From positions 126,501-190,500 of the forward strand of contig NZ_QGDB01000004.1 of the NCBI RefSeq assembly GCF_003149535.1: a stretch of DNA of 64,000 nt, given 5' to 3'. A model generated the notes under the pieces. That model was not told where the DNA came from. It was given only the letters and a program-made list of their open reading frames with translations, and did not search any database. The position numbers were made by a program, and so were the translations under genes. The stretch comes from Falsochrobactrum shanghaiense. Its GTDB lineage: Bacteria; Pseudomonadota; Alphaproteobacteria; Rhizobiales; Rhizobiaceae. Positions 1 to 5,964 of the stretch are shown here, piece by piece; position 1 is the stretch's first letter, and every line of letters starts with the position of its first letter.

Positions 1-191
1 CATAGCCATGCTCGATCAGCCAGCGACCGGACGCAGGCCCGACCGATTTCCCATCGGGTAAGGTGAAATAAACGAAACCGCCGCCCTTTATGGCTTCCTC
101 TGTGAGGGAGACCTCGCGGGCAAGGATTGCCCCCCCCATGCAGGCGACCAAGGGTTGGCTTCACGTAATGCGGTATTTTTTGCGCTTCCAT
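1..191 (-). CDS. Small phage-element protein, partial, frame broken in a C8/G8 run
   Basis: The start ATG at 191 is preceded by a good GGAGGGT ribosome site and overlaps the stop of the 32-residue gene upstream (TAATG). Reading from this start, the frame stays open to the run of eight G (minus strand; 131-138) and soon afterwards hits a stop. With seven G the frame would continue to the window edge, reading about HGGAILAREV then FVYFTLPDGKSVGPASGRWL. So either the run is a sequencing/assembly slip, the gene is broken, or it is a slippage-type on/off tract. The product family is not recognised. Confidence 0.55.
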   Translation of the reverse strand, partial: MEAQKIPHYVKPTLGRLHGGGNPCPRGLPHRGSHKGRRFRLFHLTRWEIGRACVRSLADRAWL

Positions 192-289
192 TACACCCTC
201 CATGCGAAATAGAGGCCGATCAGACAGATCAGCAGGATTGTCAGGGAAACCGTAAAGACGGCAGCGATAGCGGCGTGGAGAAGGTTCAT
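191..289 (-). CDS. 32-residue single-pass membrane protein
   Basis: A short gene lies between two phage-element genes on the same strand. Its stop overlaps the next start as TAATG, and it starts 6 bases after the stop of the upstream gene. The product is one hydrophobic helix (about residues 5-29, ending GLYFAWRV), with no charge inside the helix. A single-helix peptide next to early or late phage genes could be a holin-like or regulatory peptide, but nothing in the sequence proves this. Confidence 0.55.
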   Translation of the reverse strand: MNLLHAAIAAVFTVSLTILLICLIGLYFAWRV

Positions 290-295
290 TTCTCG

Positions 296-676
296 TCACT
301 CTCCATGCGTTCGAAGATTTGTTTTCGAAGCTTCCTTCTCTTGACGAACCTTCGCCAAAAGCTGCGAAGCCTCGCCGACCAAATCCTCCATATCAGCATC
401 ACTGCTCACCGCTCTTTCGAGTTCCAATTCGTGTTGAAGTTGCGCAATCTGGCGCTCGCAAAAATCGAGATAAGCCGAACGGACGCGACTAAAAACTGAC
501 GCTTCCACGGTCTTTGAGCGGCCAATGCGCAGATTGTTTAAAGTCCAATAAGACAAGCCATATCGACGGCTCAGGCGCTTAAGAGCTTGACTGTGATCGC
601 CCCACCCTCTTGCTTCTTTCTCCGTCATGTCGCGGACATACTGTCCGGCTCTATCCACTAGTTCGCAGCTACTCAT
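296..676 (-). CDS. Conserved-type phage protein with helix-turn-helix-like N-terminal half
   Basis: About 126 residues. The first half (SCELVDRAGQYVRD, then LSRRYGLSYWTLNNLR) looks like a small DNA-binding fold of the type seen in hypothetical proteins of Rhizobiales prophages (memory, not a search). The second half, about residues 60-115, is charged and predicted to form a coiled coil. I chose the ATG at 676, 10 bases after a GGAG; the frame is open upstream to 733, so a longer product cannot be excluded. It heads a leftward group with the two small genes that follow. Confidence 0.6.
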   Translation of the reverse strand: MSSCELVDRAGQYVRDMTEKEARGWGDHSQALKRLSRRYGLSYWTLNNLRIGRSKTVEASVFSRVRSAYLDFCERQIAQLQHELELERAVSSDADMEDLVGEASQLLAKVRQEKEASKTNLRTHGE

Positions 677-762
677 AACTTTGCGCTCCGAAGCCAATTG
701 ATGTTCCATTGACTGAAATTCTTTGCACCCCATGCCAAAAATCCTTCGCTACGTTTCAGGAC

Positions 763-1017
763 ATGGAGAGCAGCCTGAAACGAAACGAACGCAGGAGAGA
801 AAGCTTGGAGTTGATCGGCTATTACGCTTGGAGAGTTCTGCAAAACGCTCGCAAAGCAGCGATAGCCCGACAGAAAGAAAACGCGGATGCTGAAATGCGT
901 GGACCTGCTTTGTCCAAGGTTGAGAGGGAAGCCCCGCCCACGCGCCGCCAAGGCGCATCCGCTGACACCGAAGAACTTGGCGGACAGGCATTCGCGCCCG
1001 GAAGAACGCGCACGTGA
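763..1017 (+). CDS. Possible small basic protein, weak evidence
   Basis: This open frame of 84 codons (84 residues, up to 102 from an earlier start at 709) is the only plus-strand candidate before the strong plus-oriented terminator at 1095-1130. Its first half is Arg/Lys/Glu-rich and helix-like, while its last third has the composition of non-coding sequence. Competing minus-strand frames here look no better. Nothing is recognised; the region 734-1072 may be non-coding. Confidence 0.22.
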   Translation: MESSLKRNERRRESLELIGYYAWRVLQNARKAAIARQKENADAEMRGPALSKVEREAPPTRRQGASADTEELGGQAFAPGRTRT

Positions 1018-1072
1018 CGCTCGGTGTGTCTGTGAATTTGAGAATTGGACAGGACAGTTCCTCATCGCCGCC

Positions 1073-1276
1073 TCAATCCTGTCCAGAAAGGGGAGCCTCA
1101 CCGCGCTTATTGAAGGCGGTGAGGCTTTTCTCGTCTGCTGCTTGGGAGGCGGAGGAAGCAGACGAAAGGAGATTGCGTAAAGCATGATGACGAGTGCGAC
1201 CGCTCGCGCCTCGGCCAGTGATCTGGCAAGTCGCAATGAAATTACCGTCTTGTGTGGAATATACGGTCGCGTTCAT
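1073..1276 (-). CDS. Small protein of the leftward early operon, uncertain
   Basis: 67 residues. Its ATG follows the gapR-like stop after three bases, as expected of an operon partner. The first 35 residues (VYSTQDGNFIATCQITGRG) look protein-like, but the C-terminal third coincides with the terminator hairpin at 1095-1125, which argues that the true end may differ. No family is recognised. Confidence 0.42.
   Translation of the reverse strand: MNATVYSTQDGNFIATCQITGRGASGRTRHHALRNLLSSASSASQAADEKSLTAFNKRGEAPLSGQD
1095..1130 (+). terminator. Rho-independent terminator
   Basis: A perfect 10-bp stem, GCCTCACCGC with GCGGTGAGGC, and an 11-base loop are followed by TTTTC on the plus strand. On the minus strand the stem is followed only by TCCCCTTTCT, so it works mainly, if not only, for rightward transcripts. 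Confidence 0.7.
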
Positions 1277-1279
1277 GGA

Positions 1280-1540
1280 TCAGGCCATTCCCAGAGCATC
1301 GCAGTACATTTGAAGCATTGCTTCTTCCTCCTGCCGCTCGTGGTCTTCCTTTTTGCGAAGGCGGATGATCGTGCGGACGACTTTGCTATCGAAGCCAGAG
1401 CCTTTCAGTTCCGCGTAAACTTCCTTGATGTCGTCGCCGATGGTCTTCTTTTCTTCTTCAAGGCGTTCAATACGCTCTATGAAGGCGCGAAGCTGGCCGA
1501 CTGCAATTGTCTGTGCTTCCGATGTGATGTCGTCACTCAT
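1280..1540 (-). CDS. gapR: GapR-family (DUF2312) nucleoid/DNA-topology protein
   Basis: 86 residues spanning the whole GapR/DUF2312 family: the N-terminal helix has [20 protein letters not shown], followed by [19 protein letters not shown] and IIRLRKK. In Caulobacter GapR is an essential protein that clamps overtwisted AT-rich DNA ahead of replication and stimulates topoisomerases. Here it is the third gene of the leftward early operon of the mobile element, with a good GAGGAT ribosome site. A phage copy could protect or recruit phage DNA, or interfere with host chromosome topology (inference). Confidence 0.88.
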   Translation of the reverse strand: MSDDITSEAQTIAVGQLRAFIERIERLEEEKKTIGDDIKEVYAELKGSGFDSKVVRTIIRLRKKEDHERQEEEAMLQMYCDALGMA

Positions 1541-1555
1541 AAGGCCATCCTCGTT

Positions 1556-1681
1556 TTACAAAATGGATCGACGGTGAAACCACACGCGATACGCGCGGCC
1601 CGGATTACGTTTCGATTTTTGGAAAATGCGGCGAATGCGGTATTGCCACCACCAACCGCGAATGCGCTTTGTGACACTCAT
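1556..1681 (-). CDS. 41-residue strongly basic protein
   Basis: The start overlaps the stop of the HTH gene upstream (ATGA) and the gene ends 15 bases before the gapR-like start. This tight packing supports translation. The product is rich in Arg, Lys and Trp (RIRGWWWQYRIRRIFQ) with no acidic residue, so it likely binds nucleic acid or membranes. No family is recognised. Confidence 0.5.
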   Translation of the reverse strand: MSVTKRIRGWWWQYRIRRIFQKSKRNPGRAYRVWFHRRSIL

Positions 1682-1896
1682 ACCGCCACCCCGCTTCTCG
1701 CCTCTTTGCGGGGCTTGGGGGATGCATCAAGGGCTAAGCGATCAATGAACGCTTTAGCTGGCCCTCGCGTCGGTAAGCCTTCGTTCTCCCAACGCCATAC
1801 CGTCGAGAGATTAACCCCGGCCATTTGGGCCAATTGGGTTTGCGTCAACTTTAAAGCACGGCGAATGGCCGGGAGATCGATGTTTGCGTTTTCCAT
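1678..1896 (-). CDS. Cro-like helix-turn-helix regulator, probably leaderless
   Basis: 72 residues. About residues 8-40 form an XRE/Cro-type HTH (LPAIRRALKLTQTQLAQMAG, then VNLSTVWRWENEG). The expected transcription start, seven bases after the -10 box CATACT at 1903-1908, coincides with the ATG at 1896, and there is no Shine-Dalgarno, so the mRNA is probably leaderless. An in-frame ATG at 1902 is less likely. It is the first gene of the leftward early unit and probably binds the same operators as the repressor, as Cro does in lambdoid phages. Confidence 0.8.
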   Translation of the reverse strand: MENANIDLPAIRRALKLTQTQLAQMAGVNLSTVWRWENEGLPTRGPAKAFIDRLALDASPKPRKEARSGVAV

Positions 1897-1902
1897 ATGC
1901 AT

Positions 1903-1931
1903 AGTATGCGTTACGCAAACATAATCGTCAA
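1903..1931 (-). promoter_or_regulatory. Leftward early promoter (PL-like)
   Basis: On the minus strand TTGACG (1931-1926), a 17-base spacer and CATACT (1908-1903). The whole 29-base unit matches the rightward promoter at 5446-5474 in 25 positions. The 17-bp operator overlaps the -10 box and most of the spacer, so a bound repressor would block RNA polymerase. Confidence 0.75.
1904..1920. promoter_or_regulatory. Repressor/Cro operator O1
   Basis: GTATGCGTTACGCAAAC, an imperfect palindrome around TGCGT/ACGCA. Near copies occur at 5421-5437 (14 of 17 on the minus strand) and 5457-5473 (15 of 17, minus strand), and a half copy at 5401-5417. It lies between the divergent HTH and repressor genes. 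Confidence 0.7.
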
Positions 1932-1967
1932 GTCGAAACGCATACGGATAATGTGCAATATGCAAGA

Positions 1968-2702
1968 ATGACAGAAGACACTCGCCCAGACGCTGCAAAA
2001 CGGCTTGAACAAGCCCGCATAGCTCGAGGATTCAAAAACGCGCGCCAAGCCGCTGATTATTTCGGCTGGCGTTACGTGACGTACACACAGCACGAAAGCG
2101 GGCAGCGAGGCATAGTTCGTGCCGCCAACCAATACGCTAAGGCTTTTCGGGTAAGTGAAGCCTGGCTTCTGACTGGAGAGGGGAAAGGGCCGGACGGCGA
2201 AGAATTATCTTTAGAGGTCGATGCCGCGCTATCAAGGTCTAAGCCGAGGCCAAACGCGAGCTTCCCACCGCGCTACCAAGAGTTCCCTCAAGATCATTCA
2301 ATTCCACTACTTGGCCAAACAGCCGGTGGTCCAAATGGGCGCTTCATTCTGAACGGCACGGAAGTTGGGCGGGTATTTTGCCCCCCTATGCTTGAAGGTG
2401 TCGAGGGCGCTTATGCGGTGATGGTTTATGGGACGTCGATGGAGCCACGATATTTTGCCGGGGAGACCGTATGGGTAAATCCGCATTTGCCCGTACGAGC
2501 AGGCGATGACGTGATCGCCCAGCTCATTGATGATGGCGAAGATGCGCCGGTCGAAAGCTATATCAAGCGATTCGAATCTCGATCCTCGCGGGTTCTCCGT
2601 CTTTACCAATACAATCCGGATGAAGGCGAAGAGCATGAACTTGAATTCGATGCTGCGGACGTGTTTTCAGTTCATAAGATCGTATTCAAAGCCAACCCCT
2701 GA
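1968..2702 (+). CDS. CI-like prophage repressor with S24 (LexA-type) peptidase domain
   Basis: 244 residues. The N-terminal HTH is at about residues 14-62 and the C-terminal S24 domain at about 110-240. It has the Ala-Gly self-cleavage site (A119-G120 in GQTAGGPNG), catalytic Ser157 in YGTSMEP and Lys200 in SYIKRF, so RecA-stimulated autocleavage is likely. A GATAAT box at 1947-1952 puts the transcription start close to the start codon. I chose ATG 1968; GTG 1953 in frame is possible. It should hold both early promoters shut through the shared operators. Confidence 0.9.
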   Translation: MTEDTRPDAAKRLEQARIARGFKNARQAADYFGWRYVTYTQHESGQRGIVRAANQYAKAFRVSEAWLLTGEGKGPDGEELSLEVDAALSRSKPRPNASFPPRYQEFPQDHSIPLLGQTAGGPNGRFILNGTEVGRVFCPPMLEGVEGAYAVMVYGTSMEPRYFAGETVWVNPHLPVRAGDDVIAQLIDDGEDAPVESYIKRFESRSSRVLRLYQYNPDEGEEHELEFDAADVFSVHKIVFKANP

Positions 2703-2950
2703 TCAGGGTCGTCACAGCGCCATGTGGGCCTAATAGTCAAATTTCTCGCGCGCGGCGGCGCTGGTGGACACTCTCCACATCGTATCTTTCGGCAAAGGTC
2801 GCGATAGTTTTGCACCCCTAATTCTGCCGCCCGTCGAAGATTGGATAGGTACAGCGTCCGAGAATGCCCGCAATCGTCGCAGGCGACGTAAACGGAGGCT
2901 AACTCGATCACGAGGCGGTTACCCTCATCAACAATGGACCCATCGAGCAT
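2672..2950 (-). CDS. Small protein with a CxxC...CxxC zinc-type knuckle, second gene of SOS-type operon
   Basis: 92 residues. Cysteine pairs CDDC (about residue 24) and CRKIRCGEC (about 53-61) suggest a metal-binding fold. Its ATG overlaps the stop of the gene before it (TAATG), and its last 31 bases overlap the end of the repressor gene tail to tail. No family is recognised. Being co-transcribed from a LexA-type box next to the repressor, an anti-repressor or SOS-induced effector role is possible but not shown. Confidence 0.65.
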   Translation of the reverse strand: MLDGSIVDEGNRLVIELASVYVACDDCGHSRTLYLSNLRRAAELGVQNYRDLCRKIRCGECPPAPPRARNLTIRPTWRCDDPDQGLALNTIL

Positions 2951-3207
2951 TAGATGCGCTCCATTTCATCGACTTCTGGCGGCAATTGATTGCCATGCGC
3001 AAAGATCAGCTTTGGCGGATCAAAATCGCCTGTGTCTGCATCGCCGGTATTTGTGAAGGCTATGACCATGGGGCTGATCGCCGCCATACGTTCAGCCGTT
3101 CGCTTCGCATGCGCTGCATCTTTTGCAATGAAAGGCGTGTCTGGTCGCAAGCCTCCGCCTTTAATTTTGATGTAGCTCTGCACGATATAATTGGTTTGCA
3201 TGCCCAT
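2950..3207 (-). CDS. Unknown small protein, first gene of SOS-type operon
   Basis: 85 residues from ATG 3207, which has a GGGAG eight bases upstream; an ATG at 3213 is too close to that site. The product begins GMQTNYIVQSYIKIKGG and has an alpha/beta character (FIAKDAAHAKRTAERMAA, then VIAFTNTGDADTGDF). This resembles small two-layer proteins, but I do not recognise a family. A sequence matching the LexA box lies about 50 bases upstream. Confidence 0.65.
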   Translation of the reverse strand: MGMQTNYIVQSYIKIKGGGLRPDTPFIAKDAAHAKRTAERMAAISPMVIAFTNTGDADTGDFDPPKLIFAHGNQLPPEVDEMERI

Positions 3208-3259
3208 ACTCATTACTCCCTGTACGCTTGTTATGTGCGACAGGATGACTCACAAATGA

Positions 3260-3274
3260 GAACGAAACAAGAAC
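3260..3274. promoter_or_regulatory. Alphaproteobacterial LexA (SOS) box
   Basis: GAACGAAACAAGAAC, an exact GAAC-N7-GAAC direct repeat (GTTC-N7-GTTC on the other strand), the known LexA box of Rhizobiales and relatives. It lies in the promoter region of the leftward two-gene operon starting at 3207, so that operon is likely SOS-induced. Confidence 0.65.
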
Positions 3275-3442
3275 ATTCTTGACGAAGCGTTAACGGCATT
3301 TTGCCGCCGCTTTGCGTTGTTGTGGGAATAGAGGGGCAAATTATCGGAGCACTTCAGCGCCCCGGCGTCGCATCACCAACCCGAAACAGCAGCGAGCCAG
3401 CGAAAAGTCGGGGGGTTATCTGGCGGGATTGTTGCGCCCCCG

Positions 3443-3479
3443 TTGCAATTAGGTGCTTTTATGCTTTAATTAGAAGCAT
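3443..3479 (+). promoter_or_regulatory. ATPase promoter overlapped by a palindrome
   Basis: TTGCAA (3443-3448), 16 bases, TTTAAT (3465-3470). The palindrome ATGCTT-N7-AAGCAT at 3461-3479 covers the -10 region and is unlike the GTATGC operators. This suggests separate, perhaps autogenous, control of the gene at 3515. The rest of 3275-3442 shows nothing I can name. Confidence 0.5.
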
Positions 3480-3514
3480 CCTGAGGCGAACGATGGCATA
3501 TTAAAGGGTCTTCT

Positions 3515-4738
3515 ATGGCGAACAGCAATTCATTCGAAGCACTACAGTTCCAAGTTGGGTCAATTTTTACTCCAGGATCACCGGTCAACGAGAGGGATCT
3601 TTTTGCAGGTCGCATCAAGCAAATCGGAAGTGTAGCTGATGCTGTTTCGCAGCAGGGCTACCATGCAGTTCTTTATGGAGAACGCGGCGTCGGGAAGACG
3701 TCTCTAGCCAACATAATAAAGGATATTCTTCCGGGCTCGTGGATTGTGCCGCGGGTAAACTGTGATGGAACCGATACGTTCTCAAGCCTCTGGAAGAAGG
3801 CTTTTAGAGATATAACTTTTACCACTGAAACGCATGGCATCGGCTTTACGGGAGAGAAAAACCTAACCGTTTCATCTATCGTCGACGGTTTACCTGACGT
3901 CCTAACTCCCGATTTGGTTAGAAACGTTCTATCACAGATAAGCCGTCAGGCACTTATTCTGATTGCTTTTGATGAGTTTGACCGCCTAGGCGATAAGAAC
4001 GTGGCGGTGTTGATGGCAGACACTTTGAAGGGGCTTTCGGACTACTCGATTCCTGTAACCGTACTGCTTATCGGTGTTGCGGATTCCGTCGATGGATTGG
4101 TCGAGGGTCATCAATCTATTGAGAGGGCTATGATTCAAATCCCCATGCCAAGAATGTCGACAGATGAAATTCGACAGATTGTCACGAAGGGATTGGACCG
4201 CCTTAACATGTCGATTGAACCCTCCGCTCTTTCGGAAATAGTAGGTCTATCTCAAGGACTACCTTACATCACCCACCTACTTGCCCTGCATAGTACGAAG
4301 GCAACAATAACCAGACGGGCATTGTCTGTTTCTTCTGCCGATGTCGAGATAGGAATCACGGAAGCTCTATCTGGTTGGCAGCAAACAACAACCAAGTCGT
4401 ATTACGATGCTGTTCAAAGCGCCCAGCCCGGGAACATTTATAAGCAGGTCTTGCTCGCTTGCGCTCTAGCTGAAACAGACGACATGGGATTCTTCTCTGC
4501 GTCTGCTGTACGCACACCTCTAAGGACGTTGACATCGCGGGATTACGATATTCCGAACTTTGCTCAACACCTGAAGAACTTCAGTGAGGAAAGCCGTGGG
4601 TCAATCCTCTTGAGAACCGGCGAAACGAGACGAATACGCTACCGTTTTGCAAGTCCATTGCACCGACCATTCATCATAATGAAAGGCTTCAAAGACGGCC
4701 TTTTAACGCGGCAGCAAATGAAGCAAATGCAAATTTGA
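3515..4738 (+). CDS. AAA+ (Orc1/Cdc6- or AAA_16-like) ATPase in the immunity region
   Basis: 407 residues. Walker A GERGVGKTS is at 55-63, Walker B LILIAFDEFD at 147-156, a sensor-1 strand VTVLLIGVAD at 181-190, and a possible arginine finger R204 in QSIERA. An alpha-helical lid (about 210-275) and a C-terminal winged-helix-like region (about 300-395) follow. It is a single-gene unit with its own promoter, palindrome and tandem terminators, and is more AT-rich than its surroundings. Its position between the repressor and the rightward early promoter is that of lysogen-expressed cargo (compare lambda rexAB), so superinfection exclusion or defence is a reasonable inference. A role in partition or replication is the alternative. 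Confidence 0.75.
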   Translation: MANSNSFEALQFQVGSIFTPGSPVNERDLFAGRIKQIGSVADAVSQQGYHAVLYGERGVGKTSLANIIKDILPGSWIVPRVNCDGTDTFSSLWKKAFRDITFTTETHGIGFTGEKNLTVSSIVDGLPDVLTPDLVRNVLSQISRQALILIAFDEFDRLGDKNVAVLMADTLKGLSDYSIPVTVLLIGVADSVDGLVEGHQSIERAMIQIPMPRMSTDEIRQIVTKGLDRLNMSIEPSALSEIVGLSQGLPYITHLLALHSTKATITRRALSVSSADVEIGITEALSGWQQTTTKSYYDAVQSAQPGNIYKQVLLACALAETDDMGFFSASAVRTPLRTLTSRDYDIPNFAQHLKNFSEESRGSILLRTGETRRIRYRFASPLHRPFIIMKGFKDGLLTRQQMKQMQI

Positions 4739-4747
4739 TATACTCTA

Positions 4748-4772
4748 CCCCGCTCCGGCGGGGTTTCTTTTT
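4748..4772 (+). terminator. Rho-independent terminator of the ATPase gene
   Basis: CCCCGC-TCCG-GCGGGG followed by TTTCTTTTT, ten bases after the ATPase stop. Confidence 0.85.
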
Positions 4773-4838
4773 GGCTATCTGCCCTATCTTTACTGCCGTG
4801 CAGTGTCGAAGGACGTGCGAACCTGAAACCTGCATAGG

Positions 4839-4875
4839 CCCCGGCTCGTCAGGAGACGCGCCGGGGTTTCTTTTT
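4839..4875 (+). terminator. Second terminator with the same tail
   Basis: CCCCGGC, a 14-base loop, GCCGGGG and TTTCTTTTT. The GGGGTTTCTTTTTGGC tail is identical to that of the first terminator 91 bases upstream, so it is a duplicated terminator or the end of a short RNA transcribed from 4773-4875. Confidence 0.75.
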
Positions 4876-5233
4876 GGCCGCTGGAAATCCTTCGGGCGTG
4901 GGTGGCGGCGAGCGGCTGAGCGCTGGACTCGACTTATGCGCGTGAATCACCAACAATCCTTTTACCTGCCGCTGATGAACCCGCCCCTTGCCGCATCAAA
5001 AGCGATAACTTGGGATCGGGTTCACTTCGCGCAGTAGGCCCTTGGCGGGGCTGCTGTTCTCCTTAGCCGGGAGGGCTAGGCGGACACTTCATGGGAGAGC
5101 CATGGGTATAACCGCCGAAATCGACCAAACCGATGCTAGCTCGGCACGGTCTAGCGCCAGCAAGGGCGCGATATAAATACTCCGACGCAACCCGTTATGG
5201 GCTGCACCGGTGCGGCTCAAAGGGAAACCGGCG
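4876..5233. other. Gene-poor stretch between ATPase terminators and small membrane gene
   Basis: No convincing gene is visible. There is a hairpin-forming CCTTAGCC-GGGA-GGGCTAGG at about 5062-5081 and a 24-codon frame at 5102-5176 (start after GGGAGAGCC) that could be a leader peptide. A structured leader or small RNA is possible but not supported further. Confidence 0.3.
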
Positions 5234-5326
5234 ATGAAGCCCAAGTTCACTTTGACCGTCAACATCAAGCTGAATGTGGCCCTGTGCCTATTCGGTATAG
5301 CAGCCATCATTAAAGCTCTGATGTAG
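5234..5326 (+). CDS. 30-residue single-pass membrane peptide
   Basis: ATG 5234 follows an AAAGGGAAA ribosome site and the stop lies four bases before a strong terminator hairpin, so this is a compact complete unit. The product has a charged N-terminus and one hydrophobic helix (about residues 13-29, VALCLFGIAAIIKALM). It lies in the immunity region just before the rightward promoter; a toxin-like or exclusion peptide is conceivable, not shown. Confidence 0.55.
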   Translation: MKPKFTLTVNIKLNVALCLFGIAAIIKALM

Positions 5327-5330
5327 CAGG

Positions 5331-5358
5331 AAGCCTCCCATCACCGGGAGGCTTCTTG
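5331..5358 (+). terminator. Terminator before the rightward early promoter
   Basis: AAGCCTCCC-ATCACC-GGGAGGCTT followed by CTTGG; a perfect nine-base stem with a weak T tract. Confidence 0.65.
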
Positions 5359-5400
5359 GCCCACTGATTCTACCGCATTGCGGCGGCGGGGCAATGGGGT

Positions 5401-5437
5401 GTATGCGTTTATGCCGATTATTTTTCGTAATGCATAC
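5401..5437. promoter_or_regulatory. Operators O2 (half) and O3
   Basis: 5401-5417 matches the left half of the O1 operator (GTATGCGTT). 5421-5437, read on the minus strand as GTATGCATTACGAAAAA, matches O1 in 14 of 17 positions. With 5457-5473 they form an operator group upstream of and over the rightward promoter, suggesting cooperative repression. Confidence 0.6.
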
Positions 5438-5445
5438 TTTTTAAC

Positions 5446-5474
5446 TTGACGGATATGTTTGCGTTATGCATACT
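5446..5474 (+). promoter_or_regulatory. Rightward early promoter (PR-like) with operator O4
   Basis: TTGACG at 5446-5451, 17 bases, CATACT at 5469-5474. Operator GTATGCATAACGCAAAC (minus strand, 5457-5473) covers the spacer and -10 box. It is the paralogue of the leftward promoter at 1903-1931 and drives the long operon starting at 5504. Confidence 0.78.
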
Positions 5475-5503
5475 TCTCTCAACAAACGAGTTGGGAGCCA
5501 CCG

Positions 5504-5872
5504 ATGCAAACCACCTACCAGATCACCGGAAACGACCTTGCCAGAGAGCCTAGCGGCTCGACAAAGCCAGTGAAGAAAGTCCGCGACACGAGCTTGCAGG
5601 CCGAAGTGATGGCCGAGGCCCATTACCGCTACCGCCTTTATCGCGAGCGCAATGCAAAAACCAAGCGCGTGAACGGTCGCTGGATGAATGCGCCAGCAGC
5701 ATATAGCGCCGCAGATTTTGGTATTTGCCTCGCAATGGCATGGAGCTTCATCAAGGCAAAACGCGCTCGCGACGCTTGGCACCGTGGGGAAACGCAGCGC
5801 ATCGCAATTGACGAGGCAACGTTCCAATCCTGCCGTTCCGACAGTTCTTTCACATCGCGCAGGGGGATTTAA
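5504..5872 (+). CDS. First gene of rightward early operon, unknown phage protein
   Basis: 122 residues from ATG 5504, which has GGGAG at the right distance and lies 30 bases after the -10 box; the open frame upstream of it overlaps the promoter and is not coding. The product is basic (TKRVNGRWMNAPAAYSAADF, then SFIKAKRARDAWHRGE) and mostly helical. No family is recognised; the first early gene often encodes a regulator or DNA-binding protein. Confidence 0.65.
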   Translation: MQTTYQITGNDLAREPSGSTKPVKKVRDTSLQAEVMAEAHYRYRLYRERNAKTKRVNGRWMNAPAAYSAADFGICLAMAWSFIKAKRARDAWHRGETQRIAIDEATFQSCRSDSSFTSRRGI

Positions 5873-5874
5873 TC

Positions 5875-5964
5875 ATGCCCCTCACCCGCCTTGAAGCCTT
5901 AACCCTTCCGATTTTCGCTTTCGCCGTGCCGTTTTTGGCGCTGGCCTATGGAGTACCGTCATGA
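5875..5964 (+). CDS. 29-residue single-pass membrane peptide
   Basis: The start lies two bases after the previous stop and the stop TGA overlaps the next start (ATGA), so the frame is embedded in the operon. One hydrophobic helix is formed by about residues 9-26 (LTLPIFAFAVPFLALAYG). Function unknown. Confidence 0.5.
   Translation: MPLTRLEALTLPIFAFAVPFLALAYGVPS

Noticed and set aside
1184-1924. Plus-strand frame of 246 codons
   Set aside because: It runs antisense through the gapR-like, 41-residue and HTH genes, which have recognisable folds and ribosome sites.
3301-3504. Plus-strand frame of 67 codons before the ATPase
   Set aside because: It covers the ATPase promoter and palindrome, has no ribosome site and no protein-like pattern.
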